DNA of 64,000 nucleotides from Polaromonas vacuolata (GCF_012584515.1 NZ_CP051461.1:976001-1040000); one strand, 5' to 3'; shown: positions 36,698 through 47,814, counted from the stretch's first letter. The notes: generated by a model from the sequence alone, not told the origin. Translations and numbers: made by a program.

Positions 36698-37354
36698 ATG
36701 AAAAAATTATTTAACCTTAAGCGTCTCGCCAATGCACTGTCGGTTGGCTTGATGGCGGTTTCAGGGCTGGCTTGGTCTCAGACTGCGCCCTCGCCAGATA
36801 CGTCAGAAAAGGCCAAACCTGCAGCGAGCGCCAAAAAAGCCGTGACTAAAAAAGTTCAGGCTAAAAAAGAACCTGTGAAACCTGCGCGTGCGGCACTCAA
36901 GCTCGACGCCATAAACCTCGCGGTGGCGGCCGAAGCCGCCGATGCTGCGCTAACCCCCGACGAACTCGATATTGCTTCCCGCGTCTACATAGGCAAGCTG
37001 CCATGCGAGCTAGGTGCAAATGTGACCCTCAGTGCTGACGAAAAAAATCCGGGCTACTTTCACGTAGTCGGAAAAAACTTTAAGTACTACATGTTTCCAG
37101 TTGCCACCACGACCGGTGCGATCCGTTTGGAAGACCGCAAGGCTGGCGCTGTCTGGCTGCAATTGGCGAATAAGTCCATGCTGATGAATAACAAGCTAGG
37201 TACGCGCCTAGCCGACGAGTGTGCAAGTCCAGCGCAAGTGGCGGTGGCCGATGCGCTCAAACTCAATCCAGTCAGCGTGTTCGACGCTCCTAAGCCGGCT
37301 TTGCCAGCAGCATCGTCTGCCCAAGCTGAAGCCGAGGCAGCGCCGGCGAAATAA
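36698..37354 (+). CDS. secreted protein of unknown function
   Basis: 218 residues from MKKLFNLKRLANALSVG. A signal peptide is predicted with cleavage near AWSQ/TAPS, then a Lys/Ala-rich linker (residues 30-65), a globular part with RVYIGKLPCELGANVTLSAD, FHVVGKNFKYYMFPV and ADECASP (two cysteines, perhaps a disulfide), and an Ala/Pro-rich tail. Periplasmic. Its place between a citE-like gene and acnB is the only hint; no domain was recognised. Confidence 0.78.
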   Translation: MKKLFNLKRLANALSVGLMAVSGLAWSQTAPSPDTSEKAKPAASAKKAVTKKVQAKKEPVKPARAALKLDAINLAVAAEAADAALTPDELDIASRVYIGKLPCELGANVTLSADEKNPGYFHVVGKNFKYYMFPVATTTGAIRLEDRKAGAVWLQLANKSMLMNNKLGTRLADECASPAQVAVADALKLNPVSVFDAPKPALPAASSAQAEAEAAPAK

Positions 37355-37408
37355 GCCGGTGCACCCCAAGTTTCTTCATTTTGATTTTTGCCCACAGGAG
37401 ATTTCCGT

Positions 37409-40024
37409 ATGTCATCAGAATTCTTGAAAACCTACCGCAGCCATGTCGCTGAGCGCTTGAGCCAAGGCATCCCGCCGCTGCCGCTGTCGGCGCCGCAAAC
37501 CAGTGCTGTGATCGAATTACTCAAAAGCCCACCCCAAGGCGAAGAAGCCTTTTTGGTCGATCTGATCACGCACCGCGTACCCGCCGGTGTGGATAATGCC
37601 GCCAAGGTCAAGGCTAGCTATCTGGCTGCTGTGGCCCATGGCAGCGAAAAGTGCGAATTAATCTCGCGCGTCAAAGCCACTGAACTGCTGGGCACCATGC
37701 TGGGCGGCTACAACATCAGCCCAATGATTGCGTTGCTTGATGACGCTGATGCGGCGGTTGCCACACAAGCTGCCAGCGGCTTGAAGACCACACTGCTGAT
37801 GTTTGACCAGTTTCATGACGTCAAGGAAAAAGCCGACAAGGGCAACAACTACGCCAAGGCCGTGCTGCAAAGCTGGGCCGATGCCGAGTGGTTTACCAGC
37901 CGTCCCGAAGTGGCTAAGTCGATCACCTTGAGCATTTTTAAAGTTGCCGGTGAGATCAATACCGATGACCTCTCGCCAGCGCCTGATGCTTGGAGTCGCC
38001 CCGACATTCCGCTGCACGCACTGGCTATGCACAAAAACACCCGTGCTGGCGTCACGCCAGAAGAAGACGGTAAGCGCGGCCCGGTTAAATTTATCGAAGC
38101 GCTCAAGGCCAAGGGCCATCTGGTTGCCTATGTTGGCGATGTGGTGGGAACCGGTTCTTCACGCAAGTCAGCCACTAATTCTGTGCTGTGGTGGACGGGC
38201 GCAGACATTCCGTTTGTGCCAAATAAACGCTTTGGCGGTGTCTGCTTGGGCACGAAAATCGCGCCTATTTTCTACAACACCATGGAAGACTCAGGCGCGC
38301 TACCCATTGAGTTGGACGTCAGTGAAATGGCCATGGGCGACGTGATTGAGCTGCGTCCTTACGAAGGCGTGGCCTTGAAAGACGGCAAGGTAATCGCCGA
38401 ATTCAAACTCAAAAGCGAAGTATTGTTTGACGAAGTACGCGCTGGTGGCCGTATACCTTTAATCGTTGGCCGTGGTCTGACGGCTAAGGCGCGTGCCGCA
38501 CTTGGTCTGCCGGTTTCCACCCTGTTCCGCTTGCCGCAAAATCCGGTGGATAACGGCAAGGGTTTCACACTGGCACAGAAAATGGTTGGTCGTTCAGTCG
38601 GTTTGCCAGAAGGTCAGGGCGTTCGTCCCGGTACGTATTGCGAGCCAAAAATGACCTCGGTCGGCTCACAAGACACCACTGGCCCAATGACACGCGACGA
38701 ACTCAAAGACTTAGCTTGCTTGGGTTTTAGCTCGGACTTGGTGATGCAGTCCTTCTGCCACACCGCAGCTTATCCTAAGCCGGTCGATGTCAAGATGCAC
38801 CACGAGTTGCCAGACTTCATCAACACCCGTGGCGGCATTTCGCTGCGCCCGGGTGACGGCATTATTCACAGCTGGCTAAACCGCATGCTGCTGCCTGACA
38901 CGGTGGGTACCGGCGGTGACAGTCATACGCGTTTTCCTATCGGCATTAGCTTTCCAGCAGGCTCCGGCCTAGTCGCCTTTGGCGCAGCCACTGGCGTGAT
39001 GCCGCTGGACATGCCGGAATCGGTGCTGGTGCGCTTTAAAGGCGAAATGCAGCCCGGCATCACCTTGCGTGACTTGGTAAGCGCGATTCCGCTTTACGCC
39101 ATCAAAGCCGGTTTGTTGACGGTTGCCAAACAAGGCAAGGTGAATATTTTCTCGGGCCGAATTCTTGAGATAGAAGGCTTGCCAAACCTCAAGGTTGAGC
39201 AAGCATTTGAGCTCAGCGATTCGTCGGCAGAGCGCTCGGCGGGCGGCTGCACGGTACACCTGAATAAAGAACCCATCATCGAGTACATCACCAGCAACAT
39301 CACCATGCTCAAGTGGATGATTGCCACGGGTTATGACGATGTGCGCACTATCCAGCGCCGTATTGATGCGATGCAGGCATGGCTGGCGGACCCACAATTG
39401 CTCAAGGGCGATGCGGATGCAGAGTACGCCGCTGTGATCGAGATCGATTTGGCTGAAATTCATGAGCCTATCGTGGCGTGCCCGAATGATCCGGATGATG
39501 TGAAAACCCTGTCCGACGTGGCTGGCAACGTGATTGACGAGGTCTTTATCGGTAGCTGCATGACCAATATCGGCCACTTCCGTGCTGCTTCCAAGCTGCT
39601 CGAAGGCAAGCGCGATATTCCGGTCAAGCTGTGGGTTGCACCACCGACAAAGATGGATGCTAAGCAGTTGAGCGAAGAAGGTCACTACGGCGTTCTGGGT
39701 TCGGCTGGCGCACGCATGGAAATGCCCGGTTGCAGTCTGTGCATGGGCAACCAAGCGCAGGTCAAGGAAGGCGCCACAGTGTTTTCGACCTCGACGCGTA
39801 ACTTTCCTAATCGCTTGGGTAAAAACTCAAATGTTTATTTGGGTTCGGCTGAATTGGCGGCGATTTGCTCCAAGCTCGGGCGCATTCCTACCCGTGCGGA
39901 ATACATGGCGGATATGACGGTGCTCACGGCCGCTAGCGCCGAGATTTATCAATACCTCAACTTCGACAAGGTCAAGGATTACACCGACATCACTGAGGCG
40001 GTGAAAGCGCCTGCAACGGCTTAA
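37409..40024 (+). CDS. acnB: bifunctional aconitate hydratase 2 / 2-methylisocitrate dehydratase
   Basis: Interconverts citrate and isocitrate (and can act on methylisocitrate). About 871 residues of the AcnB type: N-terminal HEAT-like domain, swivel domain ([18 protein letters not shown]) placed before the catalytic domains, and Fe-S ligands in [14 protein letters not shown] and [13 protein letters not shown]. Preceded by a clear ribosome site (ACAGGAG) eight bases before [13 protein letters not shown]; followed by a strong terminator. Confidence 0.97.
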   Translation: MSSEFLKTYRSHVAERLSQGIPPLPLSAPQTSAVIELLKSPPQGEEAFLVDLITHRVPAGVDNAAKVKASYLAAVAHGSEKCELISRVKATELLGTMLGGYNISPMIALLDDADAAVATQAASGLKTTLLMFDQFHDVKEKADKGNNYAKAVLQSWADAEWFTSRPEVAKSITLSIFKVAGEINTDDLSPAPDAWSRPDIPLHALAMHKNTRAGVTPEEDGKRGPVKFIEALKAKGHLVAYVGDVVGTGSSRKSATNSVLWWTGADIPFVPNKRFGGVCLGTKIAPIFYNTMEDSGALPIELDVSEMAMGDVIELRPYEGVALKDGKVIAEFKLKSEVLFDEVRAGGRIPLIVGRGLTAKARAALGLPVSTLFRLPQNPVDNGKGFTLAQKMVGRSVGLPEGQGVRPGTYCEPKMTSVGSQDTTGPMTRDELKDLACLGFSSDLVMQSFCHTAAYPKPVDVKMHHELPDFINTRGGISLRPGDGIIHSWLNRMLLPDTVGTGGDSHTRFPIGISFPAGSGLVAFGAATGVMPLDMPESVLVRFKGEMQPGITLRDLVSAIPLYAIKAGLLTVAKQGKVNIFSGRILEIEGLPNLKVEQAFELSDSSAERSAGGCTVHLNKEPIIEYITSNITMLKWMIATGYDDVRTIQRRIDAMQAWLADPQLLKGDADAEYAAVIEIDLAEIHEPIVACPNDPDDVKTLSDVAGNVIDEVFIGSCMTNIGHFRAASKLLEGKRDIPVKLWVAPPTKMDAKQLSEEGHYGVLGSAGARMEMPGCSLCMGNQAQVKEGATVFSTSTRNFPNRLGKNSNVYLGSAELAAICSKLGRIPTRAEYMADMTVLTAASAEIYQYLNFDKVKDYTDITEAVKAPATA

Positions 40025-40045
40025 TTCAGAGCTTGTTAAAAGTCT

Positions 40046-40075
40046 AAAAAGCGGCCTTAATGGCCGCTTTTTTTT
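40046..40075 (+). terminator. rho-independent terminator of acnB
   Basis: AAAAAGCGGCC-TTAAT-GGCCGCTTTTT with a continuing T run, 22 bp after the acnB stop. Confidence 0.92.
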
Positions 40076-40147
40076 GTGTTCGCCCGCCACCCATTGTGGT
40101 TAAAAACCCCTAGGTATTCAGACGTCATTTGCGTTAGCGTTAGAATA

Positions 40148-40169
40148 TAAATGCAATTAATTCGTATTT
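40148..40169. promoter_or_regulatory. possible Fur box before the iron ABC operon
   Basis: AT-rich imperfect palindrome TGCAATT-A-ATTCGTA (8 of 14 positions match the 7-1-7 Fur consensus TGATAAT-N-ATTATCA), about 80 bp upstream of the binding-protein start. Suggestive because the operon is predicted to import ferric iron; the match is moderate. Confidence 0.3.
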
Positions 40170-40245
40170 GTATTTAGAATCGCCTGGCCAGGCTTGTTTT
40201 TATAAATCCTCGTGTGAACATAAAACTGTTAATCAAAGGTCAATG

Positions 40246-41262
40246 ATGAAATTTCCCCTTCCGTCTTTAGCTACAGCCATCGCAATGGGCACCGCCATGC
40301 TGGCCGCGCCCATGATGGCAAATGCACAATCTTCCGACGGCATAGTGGTCTACAACGCCCAGCATGCAAGTCTGAATAAGGATTGGGTTGCGGGCTTTAC
40401 TAAAGAGACCGGCATCAAGGTCACCATCCGCAACGGTGGTGACACCGAGTTGGGCAATCAGATTGTTCAAGAGGGCAAGAACTCTCCGGCTGATGTATTT
40501 TTGACTGAAAATTCGCCTGCTATAGCGCTGGTCGATTCGGCTGGCCTGCTTGCACCGTTAGACGCAGCTACGCTGGCCTTGGTGCCGGCCAACTTTCGCC
40601 CGGATCATGGCCGTTGGATAGGCATTGCCGCCCGCAGCACGGTGTTTGTCTACAACCGTACCAAGATGACAAAAGAGCAGTTGCCTAAGTCAATGCTTGA
40701 TCTGGCCAATCCAAGCTGGAAAGGCCGTTGGGCTGCATCGCCAACAGGCGCTGATTTCCAAGCTATTGTTGGTGCGCTGCTTGAACTCAAGGGTGAGCCG
40801 GCGACGCTAGCTTGGCTCAAGTCTATGAAGCAAAACGTCACCGCTTACAAGGGTAACGGTTCAGTGCTCAAAGCTGTCAATGCTGGCCAGATTGAAGGCG
40901 GTTTGATTTACCACTACTACTTGATCTCTGACCAAGCGCGTACTGGCGAGAACAGCAACAACACTGAAACACACTACTTTCGCAACCAAGACCCAGGTGC
41001 ATTCCTGAGTATTTCTGGCGGCGGAGTGCTCGCTACTAGCAAGCACCCAAGCGAGGCTCAGGCCTTTGTTCGTTGGGTTGCTGGCAAGGGTGGTCAGGCC
41101 ATACTGCGTAACGGTGACTCTTATGAGTACACCGTGGGCAAAGGTCAAGCAGCCAACGCTAAACTAGTGCAAATTTCCGAGTTGCAAGCGCCACAGGTCG
41201 ATCCTTCCAAGCTCAACAGCAAGAAAGTTTCCGAACTGATGATCCAGGCCGGATTACTCTAA
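40246..41262 (+). CDS. ferric iron ABC transporter substrate-binding protein (FbpA-like)
   Basis: Periplasmic binding protein of about 338 residues. Signal peptide [20 protein letters not shown]... cleaved at ANAQ. It begins mature as [16 protein letters not shown], the FbpA/FutA pattern, with [19 protein letters not shown] and the iron-ligand Tyr pair in [14 protein letters not shown]. Start at the second of two adjacent ATGs, six bases after AAAGGT. First gene of a three-gene importer. Confidence 0.87.
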   Translation: MKFPLPSLATAIAMGTAMLAAPMMANAQSSDGIVVYNAQHASLNKDWVAGFTKETGIKVTIRNGGDTELGNQIVQEGKNSPADVFLTENSPAIALVDSAGLLAPLDAATLALVPANFRPDHGRWIGIAARSTVFVYNRTKMTKEQLPKSMLDLANPSWKGRWAASPTGADFQAIVGALLELKGEPATLAWLKSMKQNVTAYKGNGSVLKAVNAGQIEGGLIYHYYLISDQARTGENSNNTETHYFRNQDPGAFLSISGGGVLATSKHPSEAQAFVRWVAGKGGQAILRNGDSYEYTVGKGQAANAKLVQISELQAPQVDPSKLNSKKVSELMIQAGLL

Positions 41263-41296
41263 AAATATCACCGATGATCGTTTTGATCAGACTGAC

Positions 41297-42907
41297 TTGA
41301 ACGCCTTACATCCAGCAGATACATCAAGCGCCAGCTTAAGAGCAACCGCCTTGTTGAGACCGTCAACGCCTGGCTTGAAACGCCAGCGTCGTTGGGAAAT
41401 TTCGTGGATGGGGGCGCTCGCCGGTCTGGTGTCCTTGCTGGCTTTGCTCCCCCTAGGCTTTGTTGCTTGGGCCACACTGCAAACCGGCTGGGATACCGCT
41501 TACGCCTTAATAGTGCGGCCGCGGGTAGGCCAGTTGCTGATCAATACTGCTTTATTAATGTTTATCACCGTGCCCTTGTGCGCGGTTTTGTCGTTGGCGC
41601 TGGCTTGGTTGACAGAGCGCAGCGACATCCCCGGCGCCCGTACTTGGGCTTGGCTGGCAGTAGCGCCGCTGGCAGTGCCGGCCTTTGTGCACAGCTATGC
41701 GTGGATCACGGTCGCACCCGGCATTCACGGTTTGTTTGCTGGCGTGCTGATTTCCGTCATAGCGTATTTTCCGTTTGTTTATTTACCCCTCGCGGCTAGT
41801 TTGCGTCGGCTTGACCCCGGTATGGAAGACAGTGCTGCTTCCCTAGGCTTAGGACCATGGGCGGTGTTTTTCCGGGTCGTCGTGCCCCAACTCAGGCTGG
41901 CATTGTGCGGTGGCTCTTTGTTAGTTGGCCTACACCTGCTGGCCGAGTACGGTCTGTATGTGATGATCCGGTTTGATACTTTCACCACGGCAATCGTGGA
42001 CCAATTCCAGTCCAGTTATAACGGCCCGGCAGCTAATATGCTGTCCGGCGTTTTGGTGATTTGCTGTTTTGCACTTTTAGCTGTTGAGTCACGCGCACGC
42101 GGCAATGCGCGCTATGCACGGATTGGCACCGGCGCACCGCGCACCGCGACTAAGCGTCGCCTTGGTCGATGGACCTTGCCGTGTATTTTGTTGCCGGTGC
42201 TAACGACCGTGTTGGCGCTTGGCGTGCCTATGGTGACTTTGACGCGTTGGTTAATCGCTGGCGGTGTTGATGTCTGGCTTGTCGGTGAAATCGGTCCAGC
42301 TATTTTTCAGACCCTTGCGCTAGCAGGTATGGGTGCATTGATCACCACGCTAGCTGCTATCCCTATGGCTTGGCTGGCCATTCGAGCGCCTAGTCGTTTT
42401 CAACGGGTACTGGAAGCTTGCAACTATCTGGTTGGCTCTCTGCCCGGTGTTGTGGTAGCGCTGGCCTTGGTGACCATTACTGTTCGCGTAGCCATGCCAA
42501 TTTATCAAACCGCGGTAACTGTTTTACTGGCTTATTTACTGATGTTTTTGCCGCGTGCCTTAATCAGTCTGCGCGCCGGTATTGCCCAAGCACCTGTGGA
42601 GTTGGAATATGCAGCGCGCAGCTTGGGGCGCACACCGGCTCAGGCCTTATGGTCTGTCACCATGCGCTTAGCCGCGCCTAGCGCCGCGGCTGGTGCAGCA
42701 CTGGTCGCGCTCGGTATTACTAATGAATTAACCGCCACCTTGCTGCTCGCGCCTAATGGCACGCGCACACTGGCTACAGCTTTTTGGGCCTACAGCAGCG
42801 AGATTGATTACGCTGCTGCCGCGCCCTATGCCCTGATCATGGTGCTGCTGTCGCTGCCCATGACTTGGCTGCTTTATACGCAATCGAAACGGACTTCTGG
42901 ACGATGA
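41297..42907 (+). CDS. iron(III) ABC transporter permease (FbpB-like)
   Basis: 536-residue fused permease with two copies of the binding-protein-dependent transport domain, about 12 membrane helices. EAA-loop-like segments are seen at [22 protein letters not shown] and [19 protein letters not shown]. The first codon appears to be TTG (41297) as no good ATG precedes the first helix, so the start is uncertain. 34 bp after the binding-protein gene; its stop overlaps the next start (ATGA). Confidence 0.9.
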   Translation: MNALHPADTSSASLRATALLRPSTPGLKRQRRWEISWMGALAGLVSLLALLPLGFVAWATLQTGWDTAYALIVRPRVGQLLINTALLMFITVPLCAVLSLALAWLTERSDIPGARTWAWLAVAPLAVPAFVHSYAWITVAPGIHGLFAGVLISVIAYFPFVYLPLAASLRRLDPGMEDSAASLGLGPWAVFFRVVVPQLRLALCGGSLLVGLHLLAEYGLYVMIRFDTFTTAIVDQFQSSYNGPAANMLSGVLVICCFALLAVESRARGNARYARIGTGAPRTATKRRLGRWTLPCILLPVLTTVLALGVPMVTLTRWLIAGGVDVWLVGEIGPAIFQTLALAGMGALITTLAAIPMAWLAIRAPSRFQRVLEACNYLVGSLPGVVVALALVTITVRVAMPIYQTAVTVLLAYLLMFLPRALISLRAGIAQAPVELEYAARSLGRTPAQALWSVTMRLAAPSAAAGAALVALGITNELTATLLLAPNGTRTLATAFWAYSSEIDYAAAAPYALIMVLLSLPMTWLLYTQSKRTSGR

Positions 42908-44016
42908 CTTCTCTTGAGCTTCATGCAGTACGAAAAAGTTATGCTGCGGTTGAGGTGTTGTGCGGGGTTGACCTGAGCATCACTGCTGGCAGCCGCACCG
43001 CAATTGTTGGCCCTTCTGGTTCGGGTAAAACCACCTTGCTACGCATCATTGCTGGTTTTGAAACACCCGACAGCGGTCGTGTGACACTAGGCGGCGATGT
43101 GCTGGCCAATGACACTGATTCTGTACCGGCGCACCAGCGAGCGATTGGGTTTGTTCCGCAAGACGGCGCGCTATTTCCGCATTTAAGCGTAGAGGGGAAT
43201 ATTGGCTTCGGTCTGCCGCGAAATACGCCGCATCGCACGCAGCGTCTGCATGAACTGATGGACATGGTGTCGCTCAACGTGTCTATGTTGAGTCGCCGGC
43301 CGCATGAACTTTCAGGTGGCCAACAGCAGCGTGTTGCGTTGGCACGTGCACTGGCTCAACGTCCGCGCCTGATGCTGCTTGACGAGCCGTTTTCGGCGCT
43401 AGATACCGGTTTGCGCGTGAGCACTCGCAAAGCCGTCGCCAAACTGTTGGGCGACGCCGGCATCACCACGATTTTGGTCACGCACGACCAAAGCGAAGCA
43501 CTGTCATTTGCCGACCAAGTCGCCGTCATGCGCGCGGGTCGTTTGGTGCAAGCGGGCAGACCGATAGATTTGTACACCCGTCCGACTGATGAGGCAACGG
43601 CCAGCTTTTTAGGTGAAAGCATTGTTTTACCTGCTAACTTAACTGAGGGTTGGGCCGACTGCGCGCTGGGCCGCGTAGCGGTAAATGACAGCGGCCGTAG
43701 CGGCTTGGCCAACATCATGCTGCGGCCAGAACAATTGCAACTGATGGAAGTGCCGCTGAGCGAGGCCGCGAACACGGCGAGCCCGCTACCCGATGCGTCG
43801 GCCTGCTATGGTGCGGTGCTCGATGCCGACTACGGTGGTGCGATCTGCGTGCTGTCGGTGCGGCTGCTGCGCGGCGGATCTTCGTTGGCTTCGGTATTGA
43901 ATCAGCCGCAATGGAATAGTCCTCTGCAAGTACACAGCCCATCCATGAACGTACCGCCAGTCGGCGCCATGGTGCGCATTACTGTGGCTGGTCAAGCCCA
44001 TGTTTTTCCTGGTTAA
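42904..44016 (+). CDS. iron(III) ABC transporter ATP-binding protein (FbpC-like)
   Basis: ATPase of the importer, about 370 residues. Walker [16 protein letters not shown]-loop [13 protein letters not shown], signature [15 protein letters not shown], Walker [14 protein letters not shown]-loop [10 protein letters not shown], then a C-terminal TOBE-like domain ([13 protein letters not shown]). The start ATG overlaps the permease stop by four bases. The domain order fits FbpC/CysA-type ATPases; iron specificity comes from the binding protein. Confidence 0.92.
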   Translation: MTSLELHAVRKSYAAVEVLCGVDLSITAGSRTAIVGPSGSGKTTLLRIIAGFETPDSGRVTLGGDVLANDTDSVPAHQRAIGFVPQDGALFPHLSVEGNIGFGLPRNTPHRTQRLHELMDMVSLNVSMLSRRPHELSGGQQQRVALARALAQRPRLMLLDEPFSALDTGLRVSTRKAVAKLLGDAGITTILVTHDQSEALSFADQVAVMRAGRLVQAGRPIDLYTRPTDEATASFLGESIVLPANLTEGWADCALGRVAVNDSGRSGLANIMLRPEQLQLMEVPLSEAANTASPLPDASACYGAVLDADYGGAICVLSVRLLRGGSSLASVLNQPQWNSPLQVHSPSMNVPPVGAMVRITVAGQAHVFPG

Positions 44017-44220
44017 AGTGCTGCTTATCTAGGGTATAAACTGAGCCAAACGTATCAGGTTCTCTGCGAGAATCACGTTTTGCATTTTACCGTGGGGTGC
44101 TTTTTCTAGGCCGTGTCCAAAGCACGGCTATCGAATAGACCTCGCGGGCAGCAAAAAAAGCATCACCTGCGTAAAGTCGTCATTTCCTAAAATCACAAGT
44201 CACTATTCTGGAGAAGTTTT
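44017..44220 (+). other. spacer upstream of dctP with a hairpin
   Basis: No gene. GCCGTG-TCCAAAG-CACGGC (44110-44128) could form a 6-bp hairpin, perhaps ending the iron operon. A good ribosome site (GGAGAAG) precedes the next gene. Confidence 0.35.
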
Positions 44221-45303
44221 ATGGATCGTCGCTCCCTCATTAGAAACGCTGGCATCGCTGGCGTACTCGCAGCTGGCATGGCGCCAGCAGTTCATGCACA
44301 AGCCACTGTTCGTTGGCGCATGGCGTCGAGTTTCCCTAAGTCTCTTGACACACTATATGGCGGCGCAGAGTTGTTCTCGCGTGCAGTTAAGGCCATGTCT
44401 GGCGGTAAGTTCGAGATCTCCGTGCATGCTGGCGGCGAACTTATGCCGGCCTTTGGCGTTGTCGACGGTGTGCAAGCCGGCACGGTTGAGATGGCGCAAA
44501 CCGCCCCTTATTACTTCTACGGTAAAAATCCTGCTTTTGCGCTGGGCTGCGCCGTACCGTTTGGTCTGAATGCGCGCCAGATGGCGGCATGGATGAAGCA
44601 CGGTAATGGCCGCAAACTCATGAATGAGTTTTACGCAAAGTACAACATCGTCAGCTATGCGGCTGGTAATACTGGCACCCAAATGGGCGGCTGGTTCCGT
44701 AAAGAAATTAAGGGCGTAGCCGACTTCAAGGGCTTGAAGATGCGCTTGGGCGGCGGCTTGGTCGGCGAAGTGATGCAAAAACTCGGCGCAGTGCCGCAAA
44801 GCATTCCCGGCGGCGAGTTGTATCAAGCACTGGAAAAAGGCACTATCGATGCGGCTGAGTGGGTCGGTCCCTACGATGACCAAAAGCTTGGCTTTAATAA
44901 GGTCGCGCCGTTCTACTACTACCCTGGTTGGTGGGAAGGTGGTCCAGAAATTGATTACTTCATCAATCAAAAAGCGCTGGACTCTTTATCGCCAGAAAAT
45001 AAAGCCATCGTTGAAGCCGCCGCCGAGCTCTCCGCGTCAGACATGTTGGCTAAGTACGATGCGCTCAACCCGATTGCTTTGAAGCAATTGGTTGCCGCTA
45101 AGACAAAAGTGCTGCCGTTCTCGCAGCAGGTACTCGATGCTTCCTTTAAAGCCTCTATGGAAGTTTTTGCTGAGAACGACAGCAAGAGCCCAGAGTGGAA
45201 AAAGATTTACGCTGACATGCGTAACTTCCAGCGCGATCAAGTGTTGTGGTTCCGCTTCGCTGAAAACCGTTTTGATAACTTCATGGCAACGCAAAAACTC
45301 TAA
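44221..45303 (+). CDS. TRAP transporter substrate-binding protein (DctP family)
   Basis: 360 residues. The N-terminus MDRRSLIRNAGIAGVLAAG has a twin-arginine-like start and is cleaved near VHAQ. Mature protein starts ATVRWRMASSFPKSLDTLYG and has the carboxylate-binding Arg region KGLKMRLGGGLVGEVMQKLG and ELYQALEKGTIDAAEWVGP typical of the alpha-keto acid/organic acid group (TakP-like). Its membrane partners are encoded convergently just downstream on the other strand, beyond a shared terminator. Exact ligand unknown. Confidence 0.9.
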   Translation: MDRRSLIRNAGIAGVLAAGMAPAVHAQATVRWRMASSFPKSLDTLYGGAELFSRAVKAMSGGKFEISVHAGGELMPAFGVVDGVQAGTVEMAQTAPYYFYGKNPAFALGCAVPFGLNARQMAAWMKHGNGRKLMNEFYAKYNIVSYAAGNTGTQMGGWFRKEIKGVADFKGLKMRLGGGLVGEVMQKLGAVPQSIPGGELYQALEKGTIDAAEWVGPYDDQKLGFNKVAPFYYYPGWWEGGPEIDYFINQKALDSLSPENKAIVEAAAELSASDMLAKYDALNPIALKQLVAAKTKVLPFSQQVLDASFKASMEVFAENDSKSPEWKKIYADMRNFQRDQVLWFRFAENRFDNFMATQKL

Positions 45304-45356
45304 TTGCGCGCAAGCGTATTTGACCTTCCGGCTTAACGCTGAATAGTTCTCTCAAT

Positions 45357-45392
45357 AAAAAAGCCGCTTTGTTTACAAGCGGCTTTTTTTTT
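45357..45392. terminator. bidirectional terminator between dctP and dctM
   Basis: AAGCCGCTT-TGTTTAC-AAGCGGCTT with a T run on the plus strand (nine T) and an A run upstream that gives Ts on the minus strand. Lies between two convergent genes. Confidence 0.9.
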
Positions 45393-45406
45393 GCGTGTTG
45401 ACTGCT

Positions 45407-47191
45407 TTACGGCTGACGACTTTCTCGTTTCATGGCGTTTTGCAAAGCCTTCATTGGATCGTCGTCAGTTTGCGGCGCTGCGGCTTCCGGTTGTGGATCG
45501 CCTGGCATCACTAAGATTGGTGCTTCATCGCCAATGCGCGGCGGCATATTCGCTTCCATCTGACGACGCACTTTGTCCAGGTCATAGACCTCGACCTTGT
45601 CAATGTTGCTAGAGACTATTCCTGGGAACGCGATGATGGTGCCAACCATGATGATTTGAATAAACACAAACGGCACTGCGCCCCAGTAAATTTGCATAGT
45701 CGTGACCGGAGCAATGCGTTTTTTGGTCACCCTGTCGGTGTACTCTTCTGTGGGCGCTACGCTGCGTAAGAAAAACAGCGCAAAGCCAAACGGTGGGTGC
45801 ATAAAAGAGGTCTGCATATTCACCGCCAGCAGCACACCAAACCAGATCAGGTCAATGTCAAGTGCCACCGCTACGGGTGCGAGCAGCGGCACGACGATGA
45901 AGGATAGCTCGAAAAAATCAAGAAAAAATGCCAAAAAGAAAATCAGCACGTTGACAACAATTAGAAATCCGACTTGTCCACCCGGTAGTCCGGTCAGCAA
46001 ATGCTCTACCCACTTCTGGCCATCTACGCCCTGAAATACCAAGCTAAAAATAGTTGAGCCGATCAGGATAAAAAGCACAAAGCATGACAGTTTGGTGGTG
46101 CTCGTGAGTGCCTGTTTGAGCAGTGCAATATCAAGTCTGCGGCGACTCATAGCCAAAATAATTGCGCCCAGCGCGCCCATCGCACCACCTTCGGTAGGTG
46201 TCGCTACGCCCAGAAAAATTGTGCCCAGCACCAGAAAAATTAGCAGCAGCGGTGGGATCAGTACAAAGGTTACGCGCTCGGCGATGCGAGACAGCAAACC
46301 CATTCCCGTGACTTTGTTGATCAGCGCCACTACAAACGCCAAGGTTATGCCAGCGCAAAGCGACACCACAATGGTCTCGTCCTTCGCCGCAGGAACGACG
46401 GGCGTGTTGTTTAACCAACTCAAGAACTGCGCGTAATGCTCACCAAAATAAATCGCGACAGTGGACGCGGCTATGGTCAGAAATAGCAGCGAAATCAAAC
46501 CGCTCTTACCACTAGGCTCGCGTGCGCTACGCGCTTCAAGCGGCAGCGCCGGTACCCATGCAGGTTTGAAAATCGCCAAACCGACGATGTAGATTACGTA
46601 CAGTCCCGTCAGAGCAAAGCCGGGAATGAAAGCGCCTTTGTACATCTCACCAACGCTGCGCCCCAACTGGTCGGCCAAGATGATGAGAACCAGTGACGGT
46701 GGAATGATTTGCGCCAGTGTGCCCGAGGCGGCAATCACACCCGCTGCGACCCGTCTGTCATAGCCGTAACGCAGCATGATGGGTAGCGATATTAAACCCA
46801 TAGATATCACCGATGCGGCAACCACACCGGTAGTGGCCGCAAGCAGTGCGCCCACCATCACCACCGCCAGCGCTAGGCCGCCACGCACCGGGCCAAACAA
46901 CTGGCCTATGGTTTCGAGTAAATCTTCGGCCATGCCGCTGCGCTCAAGTATCAGTCCCATGAGCGTGAAAAAGGGAATTGCCAGCAGCGTCTCGTTCTGC
47001 ATGATGCCCAGAATGCGCAGCGGTAAGGCTTGCAGCAAAGCTTGCGGCAGTATGCCCATCTCGACGCCAATAAAGCCAAAAAATAGGCCGCAGGCACCCA
47101 GACTAAAGGCCACTGGAAAGCCCATTAGTAAAAATAAAATCAACCCCATAAACATAAAGGGGGCGAAGTTTTCAATCAAAAAGCTCATCAC
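45407..47191 (-). CDS. TRAP transporter large permease (DctM family)
   Basis: 594 residues, longer than the usual 430 or so. Opens with FAPFMFMGLILFLLMGFPVAFSLGACGLFFG and has many membrane helices (SLVLIILADQLGRSVGEMY; NMQTSFMHPPFGFALFFLRS). There is an insertion of about 130 residues in the middle and a hydrophilic tail (RMPxxIGDEAPILVMPGDPQ... region) of about 60 residues. Sodium-driven uptake with the small subunit, using the binding protein encoded opposite. The start is 11 bp after the small-subunit gene. Confidence 0.93.
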   Translation of the reverse strand: MMSFLIENFAPFMFMGLILFLLMGFPVAFSLGACGLFFGFIGVEMGILPQALLQALPLRILGIMQNETLLAIPFFTLMGLILERSGMAEDLLETIGQLFGPVRGGLALAVVMVGALLAATTGVVAASVISMGLISLPIMLRYGYDRRVAAGVIAASGTLAQIIPPSLVLIILADQLGRSVGEMYKGAFIPGFALTGLYVIYIVGLAIFKPAWVPALPLEARSAREPSGKSGLISLLFLTIAASTVAIYFGEHYAQFLSWLNNTPVVPAAKDETIVVSLCAGITLAFVVALINKVTGMGLLSRIAERVTFVLIPPLLLIFLVLGTIFLGVATPTEGGAMGALGAIILAMSRRRLDIALLKQALTSTTKLSCFVLFILIGSTIFSLVFQGVDGQKWVEHLLTGLPGGQVGFLIVVNVLIFFLAFFLDFFELSFIVVPLLAPVAVALDIDLIWFGVLLAVNMQTSFMHPPFGFALFFLRSVAPTEEYTDRVTKKRIAPVTTMQIYWGAVPFVFIQIIMVGTIIAFPGIVSSNIDKVEVYDLDKVRRQMEANMPPRIGDEAPILVMPGDPQPEAAAPQTDDDPMKALQNAMKRESRQP

Positions 47192-47202
47192 AAATGCCTC
47201 GC

Positions 47203-47814
47203 TTAGCTTGCGCTATTGTTGTTTTTAGCTTTGTTCTCAGCGAGCGTGCGTATCGCTTTGGCGAGATCTTCTTCGGCGGTTTTATCTACCTTTTTCAAAG
47301 TGGGGTCTGGGATTAATCCCATCAAGAATGCAATCCGCTTGATTAACTCTGACCAGCCTTGCAGCAGTAGCAGCGTAAAACCCAGCGGCATCATGGCGTA
47401 GACCGGCCAGCGAATCAGTCCGCCGGCATTATTGGACATTTCACCGGAGTGATAGCCGCGCAGGAAAAACGGAATGCTGTGATAAAGAATAACTAGGCAT
47501 ATGGGCGTTAGAAACAGACTAAAGCCGATGATGTCCAACCAAATTTGTTTCCGCTTGGATAGGCGGCTGGTGATGACGTCTATTCGTACATGTTCGTTTT
47601 GCAGCAGGGTGTAGCCGGCGGCGATCATGAAGGAGGCGGCAAACAAATACCACTGCACTTCTAAGTAAGCGTTGGAGCTGATGTTGAAGGCTTTGCGGAC
47701 AATCGCGTTGACCCCGCTGATGACGGCCGATGCGAGGATTAGCCAGATCACGTGTTTGCCGATCTGCGTGTTTAGCCAGTCGACGGCGTTTGAGAATTTC
47801 AGTAACGCGCGCAT
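47203..47814 (-). CDS. TRAP transporter small permease (DctQ family)
   Basis: 203 residues from MRALLKFSNAVDWLN; an upstream ATG at 47865 gives an unlikely N-terminus. Four predicted helices and the DctQ signature EVQWYLFAASFMIAAGYTLLQNEHVRIDV. The C-terminus is a charged helix of about 30 residues. Operon with dctM; no dctP on this strand. Confidence 0.9.
   Translation of the reverse strand: MRALLKFSNAVDWLNTQIGKHVIWLILASAVISGVNAIVRKAFNISSNAYLEVQWYLFAASFMIAAGYTLLQNEHVRIDVITSRLSKRKQIWLDIIGFSLFLTPICLVILYHSIPFFLRGYHSGEMSNNAGGLIRWPVYAMMPLGFTLLLLQGWSELIKRIAFLMGLIPDPTLKKVDKTAEEDLAKAIRTLAENKAKNNNSAS

Noticed and set aside
40182..40193. Perfect 12-bp palindrome GCCTGGCCAGGC before the iron operon
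   Set aside because: It has no loop for a hairpin and no clear partner; GC-rich palindromes of this length occur by chance, so it is not called an operator.
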